Positions 33,539 to 42,990 are shown, counted from the first letter of the stretch. The stretch is DNA of 64,000 bases from Cytophagales bacterium (GCA_017303795.1 JAFLBR010000021.1:1-64000), one strand, 5' to 3'. Notes: a model not told the origin generated them from the sequence alone. Made by a program: numbers and translations.

Positions 33539-34278
33539 CAACCTGTTTGATTATTGACGATGAAAAATTAGCACGCGAACTTTTGCGCGAGTTTCTGGAG
33601 TCATTTCCTGAAATAGAAATTATTGGTGAATGCAGTAAAGGCACAGAAGCTGTTGAGCAAATCGACAAGCTGAAACCCGATTTGATATTTCTGGATGTGC
33701 AAATGCCAGGCATGAATGGTTTTGATGTGCTGGATGAAATTGAACACGAGCCCTATGTAATTTTTTCTACTGCGTACGATCAGTATGCTATTAAAGCTTT
33801 TGAACGCAACGCAGTTGACTACTTGCTGAAGCCCCTGGACCAAGAACGCTTTAAACTAGCCGTAGAGCGTGCGCTTAAGCGTAAGAAAACAGAAGAAGGT
33901 AAGCTGGAAGATTTACTGGGAAGTTTAAGACCGGTAAATACGCGCACATCTTACGATTCGCATTTGTTTGTACAGAAATCTGAAAAGTTATTTAACCTGC
34001 CGGTGGAAGACATTGTTTACCTGGAAGCTTCTGGCGACTACACCGTAATCTCTACCAAGAACGATCAGTTTGTAAGTTCATCGGGTATTGGAAAGTTGGA
34101 GGAGTTAATGAATCCTGAAATTTTTATTCGCGTGCATCGCTCTACCATCGTAAATGTAAATTACCTGAAAGAGATTGAACGCCACTTTAATGGCGGTATG
34201 ATTGTGAAGATGCAAAACGGAAAAAGTTTTCCGGTAAGTCGCACGTATGCCAAATTGATCCGGAAAAAAGTGGTTTAA
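33535..34278 (+). CDS. LytTR-family response regulator
   Basis: 247 residues. Receiver domain about 3-118: DDEKLAREL, phosphoacceptor Asp in LIFLDVQMPGMNG, Thr in FSTAYDQYA, Lys in YLLKPLD. LytTR domain about 140-245 with YLEASGDYTVIS and FIRVHRSTIVN. Cognate to the kinase it overlaps. Targets unknown; LytTR regulators often control envelope or competence genes. Confidence 0.93.
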   Translation: MTTCLIIDDEKLARELLREFLESFPEIEIIGECSKGTEAVEQIDKLKPDLIFLDVQMPGMNGFDVLDEIEHEPYVIFSTAYDQYAIKAFERNAVDYLLKPLDQERFKLAVERALKRKKTEEGKLEDLLGSLRPVNTRTSYDSHLFVQKSEKLFNLPVEDIVYLEASGDYTVISTKNDQFVSSSGIGKLEELMNPEIFIRVHRSTIVNVNYLKEIERHFNGGMIVKMQNGKSFPVSRTYAKLIRKKVV

Positions 34279-34959
34279 CTAAAGATAATTCAATACCTCA
34301 CGAATAGAAACGAGTTGTTTGAATCTTTCATTCTCGATAGTAGTATCTACCCGTTCGTGTGCCCACGTAATATGATAAGGGATGTGAAACCCGTGTCCGC
34401 CTAAAGCCAGCACGGGCATTACATCCGATTTTAATGAGTTGCCAATCATGGCAAATTGGTCAGGCGCAATGTCTAAGTGTTTAATGAGTTTTTGAAAGTC
34501 TGCCTCTTTCTTCTCCGACATAATCTCGATGTGGTGAAAATATTTTTCCAGTCCGGATTTTTTGAGCTTGCGCTCCTGGTCTAACAAATCACCTTTGGTA
34601 GCCATTACCAACCGGTACTTACCTTTAAGTTGCTTTAATACATCTTCTACGCCATCCATTACTTCCACCGGCATGTTTAGCATTTCTTTGCCGTAGCCAA
34701 TAATGGTTTCAATAGCTTCGTTGGGAATGGTGTTATTGGTTACGCGCATGGCAGTTTCAATCATGGAAAGCATAAATGCTTTTATGCCATAGCCATAAAG
34801 CGGCAGGTTATCAATTTCTGTTTTCAGTAATTCGCGCGCGGTAGTATGCTGCGGCAAATAGTTTTCAAGCAAAACAAAAAATTTCTTCTCGGTTTCCTGA
34901 AAGAAGGCCTCGTTGTGCCACAACGTATCGTCAGCATCGAAAGCAATTACTTTTAACAT
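34279..34959 (-). CDS. HAD-superfamily hydrolase
   Basis: 226 residues. HAD motif I FDADDTLWHNEAFFQ, cap helices, motif II-like VMATKGDLLDQE, motif III Lys in FQKLIKHLDI, motif IV AMIGNSLKSDVMPVLALGG. Subfamily IA-like phosphatase. Substrate not predictable. Its stop abuts the convergent regulator's stop (34278/34279). Confidence 0.85.
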   Translation of the reverse strand: MLKVIAFDADDTLWHNEAFFQETEKKFFVLLENYLPQHTTARELLKTEIDNLPLYGYGIKAFMLSMIETAMRVTNNTIPNEAIETIIGYGKEMLNMPVEVMDGVEDVLKQLKGKYRLVMATKGDLLDQERKLKKSGLEKYFHHIEIMSEKKEADFQKLIKHLDIAPDQFAMIGNSLKSDVMPVLALGGHGFHIPYHITWAHERVDTTIENERFKQLVSIREVLNYL

Positions 34960-35105
34960 AACAATTAATGGATCCCGAGGTCCTGCAATATATGGAATAG
35001 AAAAAATACTTGATTTAAACCAAATTGTTTTGAAGGCCGTAATTGCACTAAATTTATGTCTTTATTTTACATGATCATATTCTTGAGATTATAGTTACGC
35101 CTACA

Positions 35106-35981
35106 ATGAAAATTCACTACCAAGATAAATGGATTCGTATTATTAGCTATCCATTACTGGGGTTTGTTCTTCGACACTTTGGAGAATATGAGTCAATCGG
35201 ATCATTGATGAAACAACCTCTTTATTACGGGGACTTACTATGGAACACATTAATTGTAGCACTTAGTTGGGAAACCAATCGCAGATTAATTCGGTATTTG
35301 GATAGCCAATATTCCTGGGTAACTCAACGATTTCAACGATTTATGCTTCAAGTGTTTGGGGCTTTATTGGTTACAGTTCCGATTGTAGCCTCCATGATTT
35401 ATATCTGGAATGAATTACTAATAAAACGACCTAATAATTTTGAAACTGGCTATTTGCTTGTCTACGACTTTCCTCTTACTATCGTTTTCACGGCCATTAT
35501 TCATATGATTTATACGGGTATGTACTTCCAGCAATATTATTTACAAAAGATAGAGGGCCTGACTAATCGTTTGCGTGAATTGGAAGCCACTGTGGTCAGT
35601 GTAAAAAGTTCTACCGAACTTGGCAAGCCTTTTGGCTACCGCGATGTATTAATAGTAAATTATGGCACATCTTCCGTGCCCGTACAAACCAATGATATTG
35701 CTTACATCTACAAGCAAAACGAAGTTAGTTTTATAAAAACAGCCGATGCCAAAGAATATACATCCTCGGCATCATTAGAAACGCTGGAGGAGCTATTGGA
35801 TCCTGAATCTTTTTTTCGGCTTAACCGTCAAATGATTGGTCACATCAAAGCAATCAGACAATTTAAGTCAGACGTATCAGGTAAACTTATATTGGAAACT
35901 CAACCACCTTTTTCTGAAGAAGTTACGGTGAGCAAGAAAAAGGCGGCTGAGTTTAAAACCTGGATGGGGCAAAAAATTTAG
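35106..35981 (+). CDS. membrane-bound LytTR-domain transcriptional regulator
   Basis: 291 residues. Four membrane helices in about 10-145 (MIYIWNEL, LTIVFTAIIHMIYTG), a short coiled coil (LQKIEGLTNRLRELEA), then a LytTR DNA-binding domain about 190-290: IAYIYKQNEVSFIKT and FFRLNRQMIGHIKAIRQF. It lacks a receiver domain and any kinase, so it may sense membrane or envelope state directly. Such membrane LytTR proteins are known in Bacteroidota. Transcribed alone. Confidence 0.85.
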   Translation: MKIHYQDKWIRIISYPLLGFVLRHFGEYESIGSLMKQPLYYGDLLWNTLIVALSWETNRRLIRYLDSQYSWVTQRFQRFMLQVFGALLVTVPIVASMIYIWNELLIKRPNNFETGYLLVYDFPLTIVFTAIIHMIYTGMYFQQYYLQKIEGLTNRLRELEATVVSVKSSTELGKPFGYRDVLIVNYGTSSVPVQTNDIAYIYKQNEVSFIKTADAKEYTSSASLETLEELLDPESFFRLNRQMIGHIKAIRQFKSDVSGKLILETQPPFSEEVTVSKKKAAEFKTWMGQKI

Positions 35982-36008
35982 AGCTGTAAATAGTGAAGAA
36001 TTAAGACT

Positions 36009-37148
36009 TCACTTCATTATTTGGTCTAGCCAACGTTTATCAGATCCATTTCCATTATTCTTGTAAAGCACAGAAATACCACCGTTGCTTTCATAGTATA
36101 ACACATTCGCTTCAATGCCCACAAGCCCACCATTGTGTCCATAGGCAGTTCCGGCATCAGTCCGCCAGATTTCTATACCTAAACCATATTCGCAATAAGG
36201 CGTGTTGCATGTGGGCAATTGAATTTTTGTCATTTCTTCAAGCATATCCACAGATACCAATTCTCCACTAAACAATCCATCCATAAATTTAAATAAATCT
36301 TCTGCCGTACTGATCAATCCGCCACTGGCTTCGCCATCCCCTTCGGCTTTATCCCATAAGGAAACATCTTGTAAAATACCATTACCATATAAATCGGCAT
36401 AGCCACGCGCTACATTGCGATCATCACGCCTTTCTATATAAGTACTGTTAAGCTGTAAGGGAGTAAAGATCAACTCATCCATTAGAGCTTGAAGTGATTT
36501 GCCTGAGATGTTCTCTGCAATGTTGCCCAGCAGCCAGTAGTTGGTATTACTATATGAATAGTTTGTACCCGGTGCAAAGATCAAATCTTTTCCGTACACG
36601 TAGGTTTCCAGTGTTTTAGAAAGGCTCATGTTGTACATGTTAGTAGGATGGTTGATTATATCAGTCTGATAGCGCAAGCTTTCATTTGGAGGATCAATTA
36701 TGCCACTGAGATGTGCAAGTAAATGACGAATGGTAATTTTTTCAGCCTGTGGTATTTTTCCGATAACCGAAGGAAGAAGATCGCCCAATTTAGATTCAAG
36801 CGATAACTTATCTTGCTCAACAAGCTTTAGAATGGTTACAGCCGTAAACATTTTGGTTACACTGCCTGTACGAAATTGGCTTGTGGTATTCATAGAGGTA
36901 CCATGTTCCAGATTTGATTTGCCCGAGTTTCCAATCCAAAGATCTTCAGCCGGTTTATATATTAAGAGAATACTTCCAGCTGAATTTGTATTCTTTCGGT
37001 AATCATTCACTGACGTTTGATAAATATTATTTTTTGGATGATTTGCATAACTAATATTTTCAATTGTGTCTGGCTTAGGCACAACTATTTCGTTGGTGCA
37101 GGCAACAGTAAGTGTTAAAGCAAAAAGAAGAAGGTTACTACGTTTCAT
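36009..37148 (-). CDS. beta-lactamase-family serine hydrolase, lipoprotein
   Basis: 379 residues. Lipobox LTVAC (Cys17) predicts lipid anchoring. Class C beta-lactamase/PBP fold: SxxK S96VTK99, YSYSNTNYWLLG (Tyr box), and GHNGG (His-x-Gly box) near residue 340. These serine hydrolases cover carboxypeptidases, esterases and lactamases; the mechanism is predicted but not the substrate. Cotranscribed with the outer-membrane-like gene upstream on the minus strand (gap 5 bp). Confidence 0.88.
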   Translation of the reverse strand: MKRSNLLLFALTLTVACTNEIVVPKPDTIENISYANHPKNNIYQTSVNDYRKNTNSAGSILLIYKPAEDLWIGNSGKSNLEHGTSMNTTSQFRTGSVTKMFTAVTILKLVEQDKLSLESKLGDLLPSVIGKIPQAEKITIRHLLAHLSGIIDPPNESLRYQTDIINHPTNMYNMSLSKTLETYVYGKDLIFAPGTNYSYSNTNYWLLGNIAENISGKSLQALMDELIFTPLQLNSTYIERRDDRNVARGYADLYGNGILQDVSLWDKAEGDGEASGGLISTAEDLFKFMDGLFSGELVSVDMLEEMTKIQLPTCNTPYCEYGLGIEIWRTDAGTAYGHNGGLVGIEANVLYYESNGGISVLYKNNGNGSDKRWLDQIMK

Positions 37149-37153
37149 ATTCG

Positions 37154-37735
37154 TTATTTTAAATTAAATCTTGTTCCGACATGGAATGCTTTGTGTGGTA
37201 ATGCAGGCACACCCTTAAAGCCAAAAGGAGTCTCTCCAAAAATTTCATACCTACTAAAAAAGGAGACTCTATCAAACTGATAGCCCGCACCCAAACCGAT
37301 GGTGGGCATAAGGCGCCCAAAAGTATTCCCTGCCCGTTCGTAATCATTTCCTTTTAATTCATAACGCGGCAGGGCAGAGTTAATTAATAAATAACCAACC
37401 CCAACAGTTGCATCTACAAAGGCTTTATGAATGAATTTTCGATAGCCAAACTCTGAACTCAGATACAAGCCCTTTTGAAAATCCTTATGGTAATAGTACC
37501 CAAGGTTAATGGTTTGAATTAATTGTCGGTTTTCACTTCTGGAATAATAGAGTTCTGTGCCAATGCGAATACCCAGATTCGGATTTTTAAAGATGTTGCG
37601 GAAGTTGGGCATACTTACCGATTCAGAAAATAGGGTGATAGTAATCGGCACATTAGGGCCATTTGGCACCCGATCTTGTGCGCGTGTCCACAGGCTTAAC
37701 CCGAGCATAATTGAAATAAGAAGGAATGGTTTCAT
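37154..37735 (-). CDS. outer-membrane beta-barrel-like protein
   Basis: 193 residues, signal peptide ending LWTRAQ. The sequence alternates short beta strands with aromatic residues (NLGYYYHKDFQKGLYLSSEF, VGVGYLLIN) and closes with KAFHVGTRFNLK, a pattern typical of small outer-membrane beta-barrels. No specific family recognised. Upstream partner of the serine hydrolase gene. Confidence 0.6.
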   Translation of the reverse strand: MKPFLLISIMLGLSLWTRAQDRVPNGPNVPITITLFSESVSMPNFRNIFKNPNLGIRIGTELYYSRSENRQLIQTINLGYYYHKDFQKGLYLSSEFGYRKFIHKAFVDATVGVGYLLINSALPRYELKGNDYERAGNTFGRLMPTIGLGAGYQFDRVSFFSRYEIFGETPFGFKGVPALPHKAFHVGTRFNLK

Positions 37736-37967
37736 ACGATTTTTGTTTGACGGATTAAACGGGTTGGGGTATTGCCGAGATTAATGAAAACCCGCTGAAA
37801 AGCCTTCAAAAAAGGCTGAAAAGCTTATTTTATAGTAGTGAGGGGGAGAAACCCGTAGGTGAAAGATTGGGCGAAACTCTCGGTATAGAGTATTAATAAG
37901 GCTGTATGAAGAAGATTTGTAATAGACTTCAACATCTATTGTGGCTATCCGACATTACTGATCTTTA

Positions 37968-38423
37968 TCAGGAATTTTTAGTGTAATGCGATTGTACACG
38001 AGGCAATAAAGTAAGTATCAACACCAGCATTCCAACTGCTGAAATAATTGGTTGAAGGACAAAATAGTTTGTTAATAATTGTTGCACTATTATCCAGACA
38101 CAAAGCATTATTCCACAATAGACCGAAAACGTCCATGCCCAGAATTTATTCTTGTAAATGTTAAGGCGCTGTGGCCACTGCCATGCTGGTTGAACTAAAA
38201 GGCCAATTGTGGTAAGTAAACACCCCAATCCAATAAATGTAAAGAGTAAAAGACCGGGAATTCTAAACGAACGAAAAGGAGTGCCATCCAACCACGACAG
38301 TGGTAAGCCAATCCATTTTCCATCAGAAAAAATCAGTAAGCCTGCGCCCGCTATCAACGCATTAAGGCTTGTGAGAAACAGCAACGCACAAATTAAGTAT
38401 GTTTCCGGGAGGTGGCGTTTCAT
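37968..38423 (-). CDS. small integral membrane protein
   Basis: 151 residues from ATG at 38423 (frame open to 38474; the ATG at 38423 follows a hydrophobic helix start). Four membrane helices (about 8-26, 47-70, 90-110, 118-135). No motif known. It sits just downstream of a perfect 16-bp palindrome. Confidence 0.6.
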   Translation of the reverse strand: MKRHLPETYLICALLFLTSLNALIAGAGLLIFSDGKWIGLPLSWLDGTPFRSFRIPGLLLFTFIGLGCLLTTIGLLVQPAWQWPQRLNIYKNKFWAWTFSVYCGIMLCVWIIVQQLLTNYFVLQPIISAVGMLVLILTLLPRVQSHYTKNS

Positions 38424-38480
38424 GCCCTTAAATTGAGCAAATGAATAACAAGTAAATATGACACACGTTGGCATGCCACA

Positions 38481-38496
38481 TGATTGATATCAATCA
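38481..38496. promoter_or_regulatory. perfect 16-bp palindrome before the membrane protein gene
   Basis: TGATTGATATCAATCA is its own reverse complement. A second palindrome, TGGCATGCCA (38469-38478), lies 3 bases away. Paired palindromes 45 bp before a minus-strand start are a likely repressor site. No candidate regulator is adjacent. Confidence 0.4.
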
Positions 38497-38501
38497 AACA
38501 A

Positions 38502-39008
38502 TTATAGCTTCTTCTCCAACACTACAAACTCCAGTTGTTTTTTAGGAACTCCCCAGCGGGTATCGGGTACAATAAAAGGTTTGCGCTCACCTGTTAGCTG
38601 ATAGCCGTGGCGCATGTACCAATCAATTAATTCTTTCCGCACGGAAATTACTGTCATTACAATAGCATTGATGTTTTGTTGTGTGGCATAATCTTCGGCT
38701 GCTTGCATCAGTTTTTTCCCAATGCCAGTACCTTGTGTATCGGGTTTAACGCTCAGCATACCCAGGTATAACTTCCCTTCCTGAAAACGCAATTCCACAC
38801 AACCTAAAAGTTCACCGGCTTCGCGATAAGTAAGAATAACGGTACCCGGTTTTTCAATCAGGTCGCGCATGGCGGCCTCGTCAATGCGGGTGCCATCCAG
38901 CAAATCGGCCTCGGTTGTCCAACCCTGCCGCGAGGTATCTCCGCGGTAAGCAGAATTTACTAATTGATTAAGGACTGGGGCATCTGCCAGAACGGCCTTT
39001 AGAATCAT
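38502..39008 (-). CDS. GNAT-family N-acetyltransferase
   Basis: 168 residues. GNAT motif A is clear: LSVKPDTQGTGIGKKLMQAAEDYA (acetyl-CoA pyrophosphate loop), preceded by VELRFQEGKLYLGML and followed by a motif B region WYMRHGYQLTGERKPFIV. Substrate cannot be told from sequence. Confidence 0.9.
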   Translation of the reverse strand: MILKAVLADAPVLNQLVNSAYRGDTSRQGWTTEADLLDGTRIDEAAMRDLIEKPGTVILTYREAGELLGCVELRFQEGKLYLGMLSVKPDTQGTGIGKKLMQAAEDYATQQNINAIVMTVISVRKELIDWYMRHGYQLTGERKPFIVPDTRWGVPKKQLEFVVLEKKL

Positions 39009-39125
39009 ACGCTATAAAATTTTTCTCTTTTTCGAAGGTAGTAAAACATTGCAAGAAGCCATATCAAAAATACTTGTCATCGCGGACAGTGATTCGCGAT
39101 CCAGAAATCGCAGGTAGACGTTAAG

Positions 39126-39146
39126 ATGCCGGAATGAATCCGGCAT
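39126..39146. repeat. small hairpin repeat
   Basis: ATGCCGG (39126-39132) pairs with CCGGCAT (39140-39146), 7-base loop. Looks like a dispersed intergenic palindrome. No further role visible. The rest of the 39009-39222 gap holds nothing recognised except AT-rich promoter sequence before 39223. Confidence 0.45.
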
Positions 39147-39222
39147 GACTTCACACTTAGATATATTTTTGGTATGGCTTCTAAAAAGTAAACTCTATCT
39201 TTAAAGAACAAATTTCTACCGT

Positions 39223-40464
39223 ATGCGATCAGTTGTTTTATTGGGTGCAGTATTGCTACTCGCGTGTTCAAAAGATAAACCCGAGCCCCGCGTGTGGCAA
39301 AGTATTGAGCAAAGTTTGCAAACACAGTTGATAACCATTCAGGATGGGGATACGCTCTTTCTGCCGGAAGGTAATTTCATGTTTACCAAAAGCCTGGCCA
39401 TGGAAGGTAAGTCCAACATCACCATTCGCGGAAAGGGAATGGATAAAACAATCTTGTCGTTTAAAAATCAAACCGAAGGCGCCCAAGGGTTGCTGATCAG
39501 TAATGGCAAACAGATAACATTAGAAGATTTTTCGATTGAAGATGCGAAAGGCGATAACCTGAAAGTGAGTGAAGTGGTGGGTATTACGTTAAAAAGAATT
39601 CGTTCGGTTTGGGCCGATGGCCCGAAGACAGAAAATGGCGCGTATGCCCTCTATCCGGTTTTGTGTAAGCACGTGTTGATTGATGAATGCATTGCGATGG
39701 GTTCATCCGATGCGGGTATTTATGTAGGTCAATCCGACTCGGTAATTATTCGCAATAGCAAAGCTTATTGGAATGTGGCCGGTATTGAAAGTGAAAACTC
39801 ACGTTGGGTAGAAATCTATGGCAACGAAGCGTATGAAAATACGGGCGGTATTTTAATTTTTGATCTGCCCGGCCTTACCCAGTATGGACATACCACCAAA
39901 GTTTACAACAACATTGTCCGAGAAAATAATCACAACAACTTTGCCATGAAGGGAAATATTGTGGCCAGCATTCCACCCGGCACGGGGGTTATGATTCTGG
40001 CCACACACAACCTGGAATTAACTGGTAACGAGATTATTGATAACAAAACCGTTGGCACCGGAATAATCAGTTACGAATTAGTGGCCGCTTTAAATGAAGG
40101 TGAAGTTGAACAAGAAACTTCCATTGGTGGTGTGCAAACAGTAGCCAATAATTTCAGAGCCGATACCTTGTATAATCCGTTTCCTTACGGGATTTATATT
40201 CATGATAATAAGTATGAAAATAGTAAATGGTTTCCGGCACTAAGTCATGATATTGGTAAACTGTTTTTTATGAAATCGTTTATGAATCCGCCCGATATTG
40301 TGTATGATGGCATTGCAGACCCCAATCGGCCTGATCATCAGATTTGTGTTCAGCAAGGTGATGAAGTAATTGTGATTAACCTGGATGCGGCAAATGATTT
40401 TGAAAATCTAAAAAAGGACGCACGTCAGTTCAATTGTGAAGGTGCGAAGATTTCCTTGCGATGA
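39223..40464 (+). CDS. parallel beta-helix lipoprotein, TIGR03805-like
   Basis: 413 residues. Lipobox VLLLAC predicts a lipoprotein. The body is a right-handed parallel beta-helix: KSNITIRGKGMDKTILSF, then turns NGKQITLEDFSIEDAKGDNLKV, SDSVIIRNSKAYWN and GNEAYENTGGILIFD. Beta-helix proteins of this type (TIGR03805) are known to occur beside a lipoprotein of family TIGR03806, as here (40461). Function of the pair is unknown. The next ATG overlaps this stop by four bases (ATGA). Confidence 0.75.
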   Translation: MRSVVLLGAVLLLACSKDKPEPRVWQSIEQSLQTQLITIQDGDTLFLPEGNFMFTKSLAMEGKSNITIRGKGMDKTILSFKNQTEGAQGLLISNGKQITLEDFSIEDAKGDNLKVSEVVGITLKRIRSVWADGPKTENGAYALYPVLCKHVLIDECIAMGSSDAGIYVGQSDSVIIRNSKAYWNVAGIESENSRWVEIYGNEAYENTGGILIFDLPGLTQYGHTTKVYNNIVRENNHNNFAMKGNIVASIPPGTGVMILATHNLELTGNEIIDNKTVGTGIISYELVAALNEGEVEQETSIGGVQTVANNFRADTLYNPFPYGIYIHDNKYENSKWFPALSHDIGKLFFMKSFMNPPDIVYDGIADPNRPDHQICVQQGDEVIVINLDAANDFENLKKDARQFNCEGAKISLR

Positions 40465-41528
40465 GACGAGTTTCTTTACTTGTATTTTTTTGTGCGCTTT
40501 TGTCTTGTGAATCGCGCAAGCAGGAAATTATTGTATTGCCAGAAACTGAATCAACAATTGACTTATCGCACATCGGCAAAACAAAACTTTCAGAGTATGG
40601 TTTTTTTGTTGGTGAACTAAAAACATTAACTCCGGCAGCCGATGTAATTCCTTACACCCTTAACTCAGCTTTGTTTTCGGACTATGCTTTAAAAAAGCGT
40701 TTCGTAAAAATCCCGCAAGGAAGAAAAGCTGTTTATAATGCCGATGATGTGTTTGATTTCCTGGAAGGAACAATCCTGATTAAAAACTTTTATTACCCAG
40801 CCGATCTTAATAAGCCAGAGGAAAATCTGCGCATATTGGAAACACGGTTATTGATTAATGAAAGCGGTATTTGGAAAGCGTTACCTTATATCTGGAACGA
40901 TGAGCAAACAGAAGCTTACTTAAACGTGGCCGGAAAAAATCTAGACGTTTCGTGGAAACACACCGATGGCCAACTTCGAAAAATAAGTTATTCAGTGCCC
41001 AACATGAATCAATGCAAGGGTTGCCACTTGCGTGGCGATAAGGTTAAGCCGATTGGCCCAAGTGCAAGGCAACTCAATTGTGATTATTTATTTAGTGAAG
41101 GCAAACAAAATCAGTTGGCGTATTGGCAATCGAGAGGTTTAATTGATGTACCAGAGCTTGGTTCCATAGCAAAATTAGTTTCGTATGATGATGAATCTGT
41201 TGCCGTAAGTGAACGTGCGCGGGCGTGGCTCGAAATTAATTGTGCACATTGCCATCGTGCAGACGGCCCGGCTAAAAATAGCGGCCTGTATTTATTATCC
41301 AGCGAAAATGATCTATCGCGATTGGGTGTAGGTAAAGCTCCGGTTGCCGCTGGCAAAGGTTCAGGTGGATTGCTGTACGGAATTGTGCCCGGTAAACCCG
41401 ATGAATCAATACTTCAGTACCGGATAGAATCAGTTCATCCCGGGGTAATGATGCCCGAGCTTGGCCGATCTATTACGCATGAAGAAGGCGTGGCATTGGT
41501 GCGCCAATGGATAAAAGAGATGAAGTAA
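40461..41528 (+). CDS. diheme-type CxxCH lipoprotein, TIGR03806-like
   Basis: 355 residues. Lipobox FFCALLSC; two haem-attachment motifs, CKGCH (MNQCKGCHLRG) and CAHCH (INCAHCHRADGP), about 65 residues apart, with Met ligand candidates (VMMPELG) near the end. The TIGR03806 family is uncharacterised but always pairs with the beta-helix gene. Likely an exported c-type cytochrome linked to an oxidoreductase or surface polysaccharide step. Overlaps the previous stop, so it is coupled. Confidence 0.75.
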   Translation: MRRVSLLVFFCALLSCESRKQEIIVLPETESTIDLSHIGKTKLSEYGFFVGELKTLTPAADVIPYTLNSALFSDYALKKRFVKIPQGRKAVYNADDVFDFLEGTILIKNFYYPADLNKPEENLRILETRLLINESGIWKALPYIWNDEQTEAYLNVAGKNLDVSWKHTDGQLRKISYSVPNMNQCKGCHLRGDKVKPIGPSARQLNCDYLFSEGKQNQLAYWQSRGLIDVPELGSIAKLVSYDDESVAVSERARAWLEINCAHCHRADGPAKNSGLYLLSSENDLSRLGVGKAPVAAGKGSGGLLYGIVPGKPDESILQYRIESVHPGVMMPELGRSITHEEGVALVRQWIKEMK

Positions 41529-41584
41529 CTATAATCAGACTTTACTCAGGATATTAATACGATAAAGTATACATGGACAAATGA

Positions 41585-41612
41585 AAAGAGAGCAACTTTC
41601 GCTGCTCTCTTT
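41585..41612. terminator. bidirectional terminator-like hairpin
   Basis: AAAGAGAGCA (41585-41594) and TGCTCTCTTT (41603-41612) form a perfect 10-bp stem with an 8-base loop, between the convergent haem lipoprotein and SPFH genes. A/T-rich flanks on both sides. Confidence 0.65.
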
Positions 41613-41632
41613 CTAAACCTAAAACCTAATTT

Positions 41633-42865
41633 TTAATTCTTATTCTTCATGTCCAGTGCAAAGTCTTTAGCAGTTTTAGCTGTCATAATATCCATAAAGC
41701 TTAAGGCACCATTGGTTGTTGTTCCAGAGCCAGTTTGAATTTGTGGAACAACAGCACCCTGATATTTACTAAAGGCATCGGCCCACACTTTCTGCACTTC
41801 CACTTGCGCTTTCAGTTTCAATTCAAGGGCACCGTCAGCTTGCATAATGCGCTGGCGTGCATACGCATTTGCATCGGCCAACTCTTTGATTTTACGAGCT
41901 TCCAAAATAGAAGCTTCGTACGCAATCTTCTGCTGAAGTTTATCTTGTTCAGCAACCTTTACTTTGGTTTCAGCTTCTACCACTTGCTTGGTCTGATCTT
42001 GCTTTTGTTGATACTCAATCTCTACGAGTGCCTGCTCACCTTTTGCTTTGGCAGTTAACGTTTGTTGTTGGGCCGTCATCAACTCTTGTTTAGAGATTGC
42101 TGATTTGGTGGCAGCATCAATAATCTTCACTAATTTTTCGTCTACTTTTTCTTCGTAATCCACATCGGTAATAGCAGCATCAGCCACTGTAATACCATAT
42201 TCTTTTATAGACGAAATCTTACGCTTGGGAACCATCGTTTTAGGATCAACTTGTATTTCGGTCTGGTAGATTCGTTTTTTCTCCATCTCCAGAGAATCGT
42301 ACACTAAGTTCTCTTCGGTTCTCAATAAGTACACGCCTTCTTTTAACTGATCAAGAAAATCTTGCGCCATTTGTGCGCGACCACCACCATAGTGTTTTTC
42401 GCTGCTCATCAATTGGGCTGATGATTGCAAACACTCTTTTGTATAGGGGGCAAGACGTTTAACAACCAATGATTGTGGTGTGCGGTGTGTGTTGTGAATC
42501 AGAATCATTTCTTTTTCATCCGATGGCAAAATGAATTGTGTAATACCCCGAACATCGGCTGTTGTAGCATCGCTAAAGCGGATCATAATCTGACCAACTT
42601 CAATACCATTGTCTTCTAATTCAAGTTGGGCCGATGCATCCTGATAGGTAACAGAAATCTGGTTGGGCCATTCTTTTTCTTTAGAAAAGAAGCCAGCATA
42701 AAAAATTCCGGGCGCAAATTGTACAATCTGCTCGCCAGTGGTGCGCTCCACTACGGTGCGGTTACCGGCATCGTTCCACGAGAACGGATTTACAATAATG
42801 AAGAAAATAAGCGCCAGCACGAACATGACGCCAAAGACAATCGTCTTTCGGTTAATAGGGTTCAT
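41633..42865 (-). CDS. SPFH/Band 7 domain protein
   Basis: 410 residues. N-terminal membrane anchor (TIVFGVMFVLALIFFIIVNPF), then a prohibitin/flotillin-like SPFH region with SVTYQDASAQLELEDNGIEVGQIMIRFSDA, and a long coiled coil from about residue 250 (QKQDQTKQVVEAETKVKVAEQ). The C-terminus has NGALSFMDIMTAK. SPFH proteins form large membrane-associated oligomers, scaffolds for proteases. The microprotein gene lies 5 bp upstream on the same strand. Confidence 0.85.
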   Translation of the reverse strand: MNPINRKTIVFGVMFVLALIFFIIVNPFSWNDAGNRTVVERTTGEQIVQFAPGIFYAGFFSKEKEWPNQISVTYQDASAQLELEDNGIEVGQIMIRFSDATTADVRGITQFILPSDEKEMILIHNTHRTPQSLVVKRLAPYTKECLQSSAQLMSSEKHYGGGRAQMAQDFLDQLKEGVYLLRTEENLVYDSLEMEKKRIYQTEIQVDPKTMVPKRKISSIKEYGITVADAAITDVDYEEKVDEKLVKIIDAATKSAISKQELMTAQQQTLTAKAKGEQALVEIEYQQKQDQTKQVVEAETKVKVAEQDKLQQKIAYEASILEARKIKELADANAYARQRIMQADGALELKLKAQVEVQKVWADAFSKYQGAVVPQIQTGSGTTTNGALSFMDIMTAKTAKDFALDMKNKN

Positions 42866-42870
42866 AGCAA

Positions 42871-42990
42871 TTAGGGGTTTTGGTTAGACTTGTTTTTTTT
42901 GGTGAAATAATCCGTAAGTAACAACACAATTGCGTATGCTACTATTCCAAATACGGCCATAAAACCGACTGCGAGGGCTAATCGAATCAT
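42871..42990 (-). CDS. 39-residue membrane microprotein upstream of SPFH
   Basis: ATG at 42990, TAA at 42871. The reading is MIRLALAVGFMAVFGIVAYA, then IVLLLTDYFTKKNKSNQNP: one membrane helix (about 4-26) and a basic polar tail. Its stop lies 5 bp before the SPFH ATG on the same strand. Good hydrophobic pattern and tight spacing support it as a real first cistron. A small partner of the SPFH complex is plausible. Not in any family I know. Confidence 0.55.
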   Translation of the reverse strand: MIRLALAVGFMAVFGIVAYAIVLLLTDYFTKKNKSNQNP

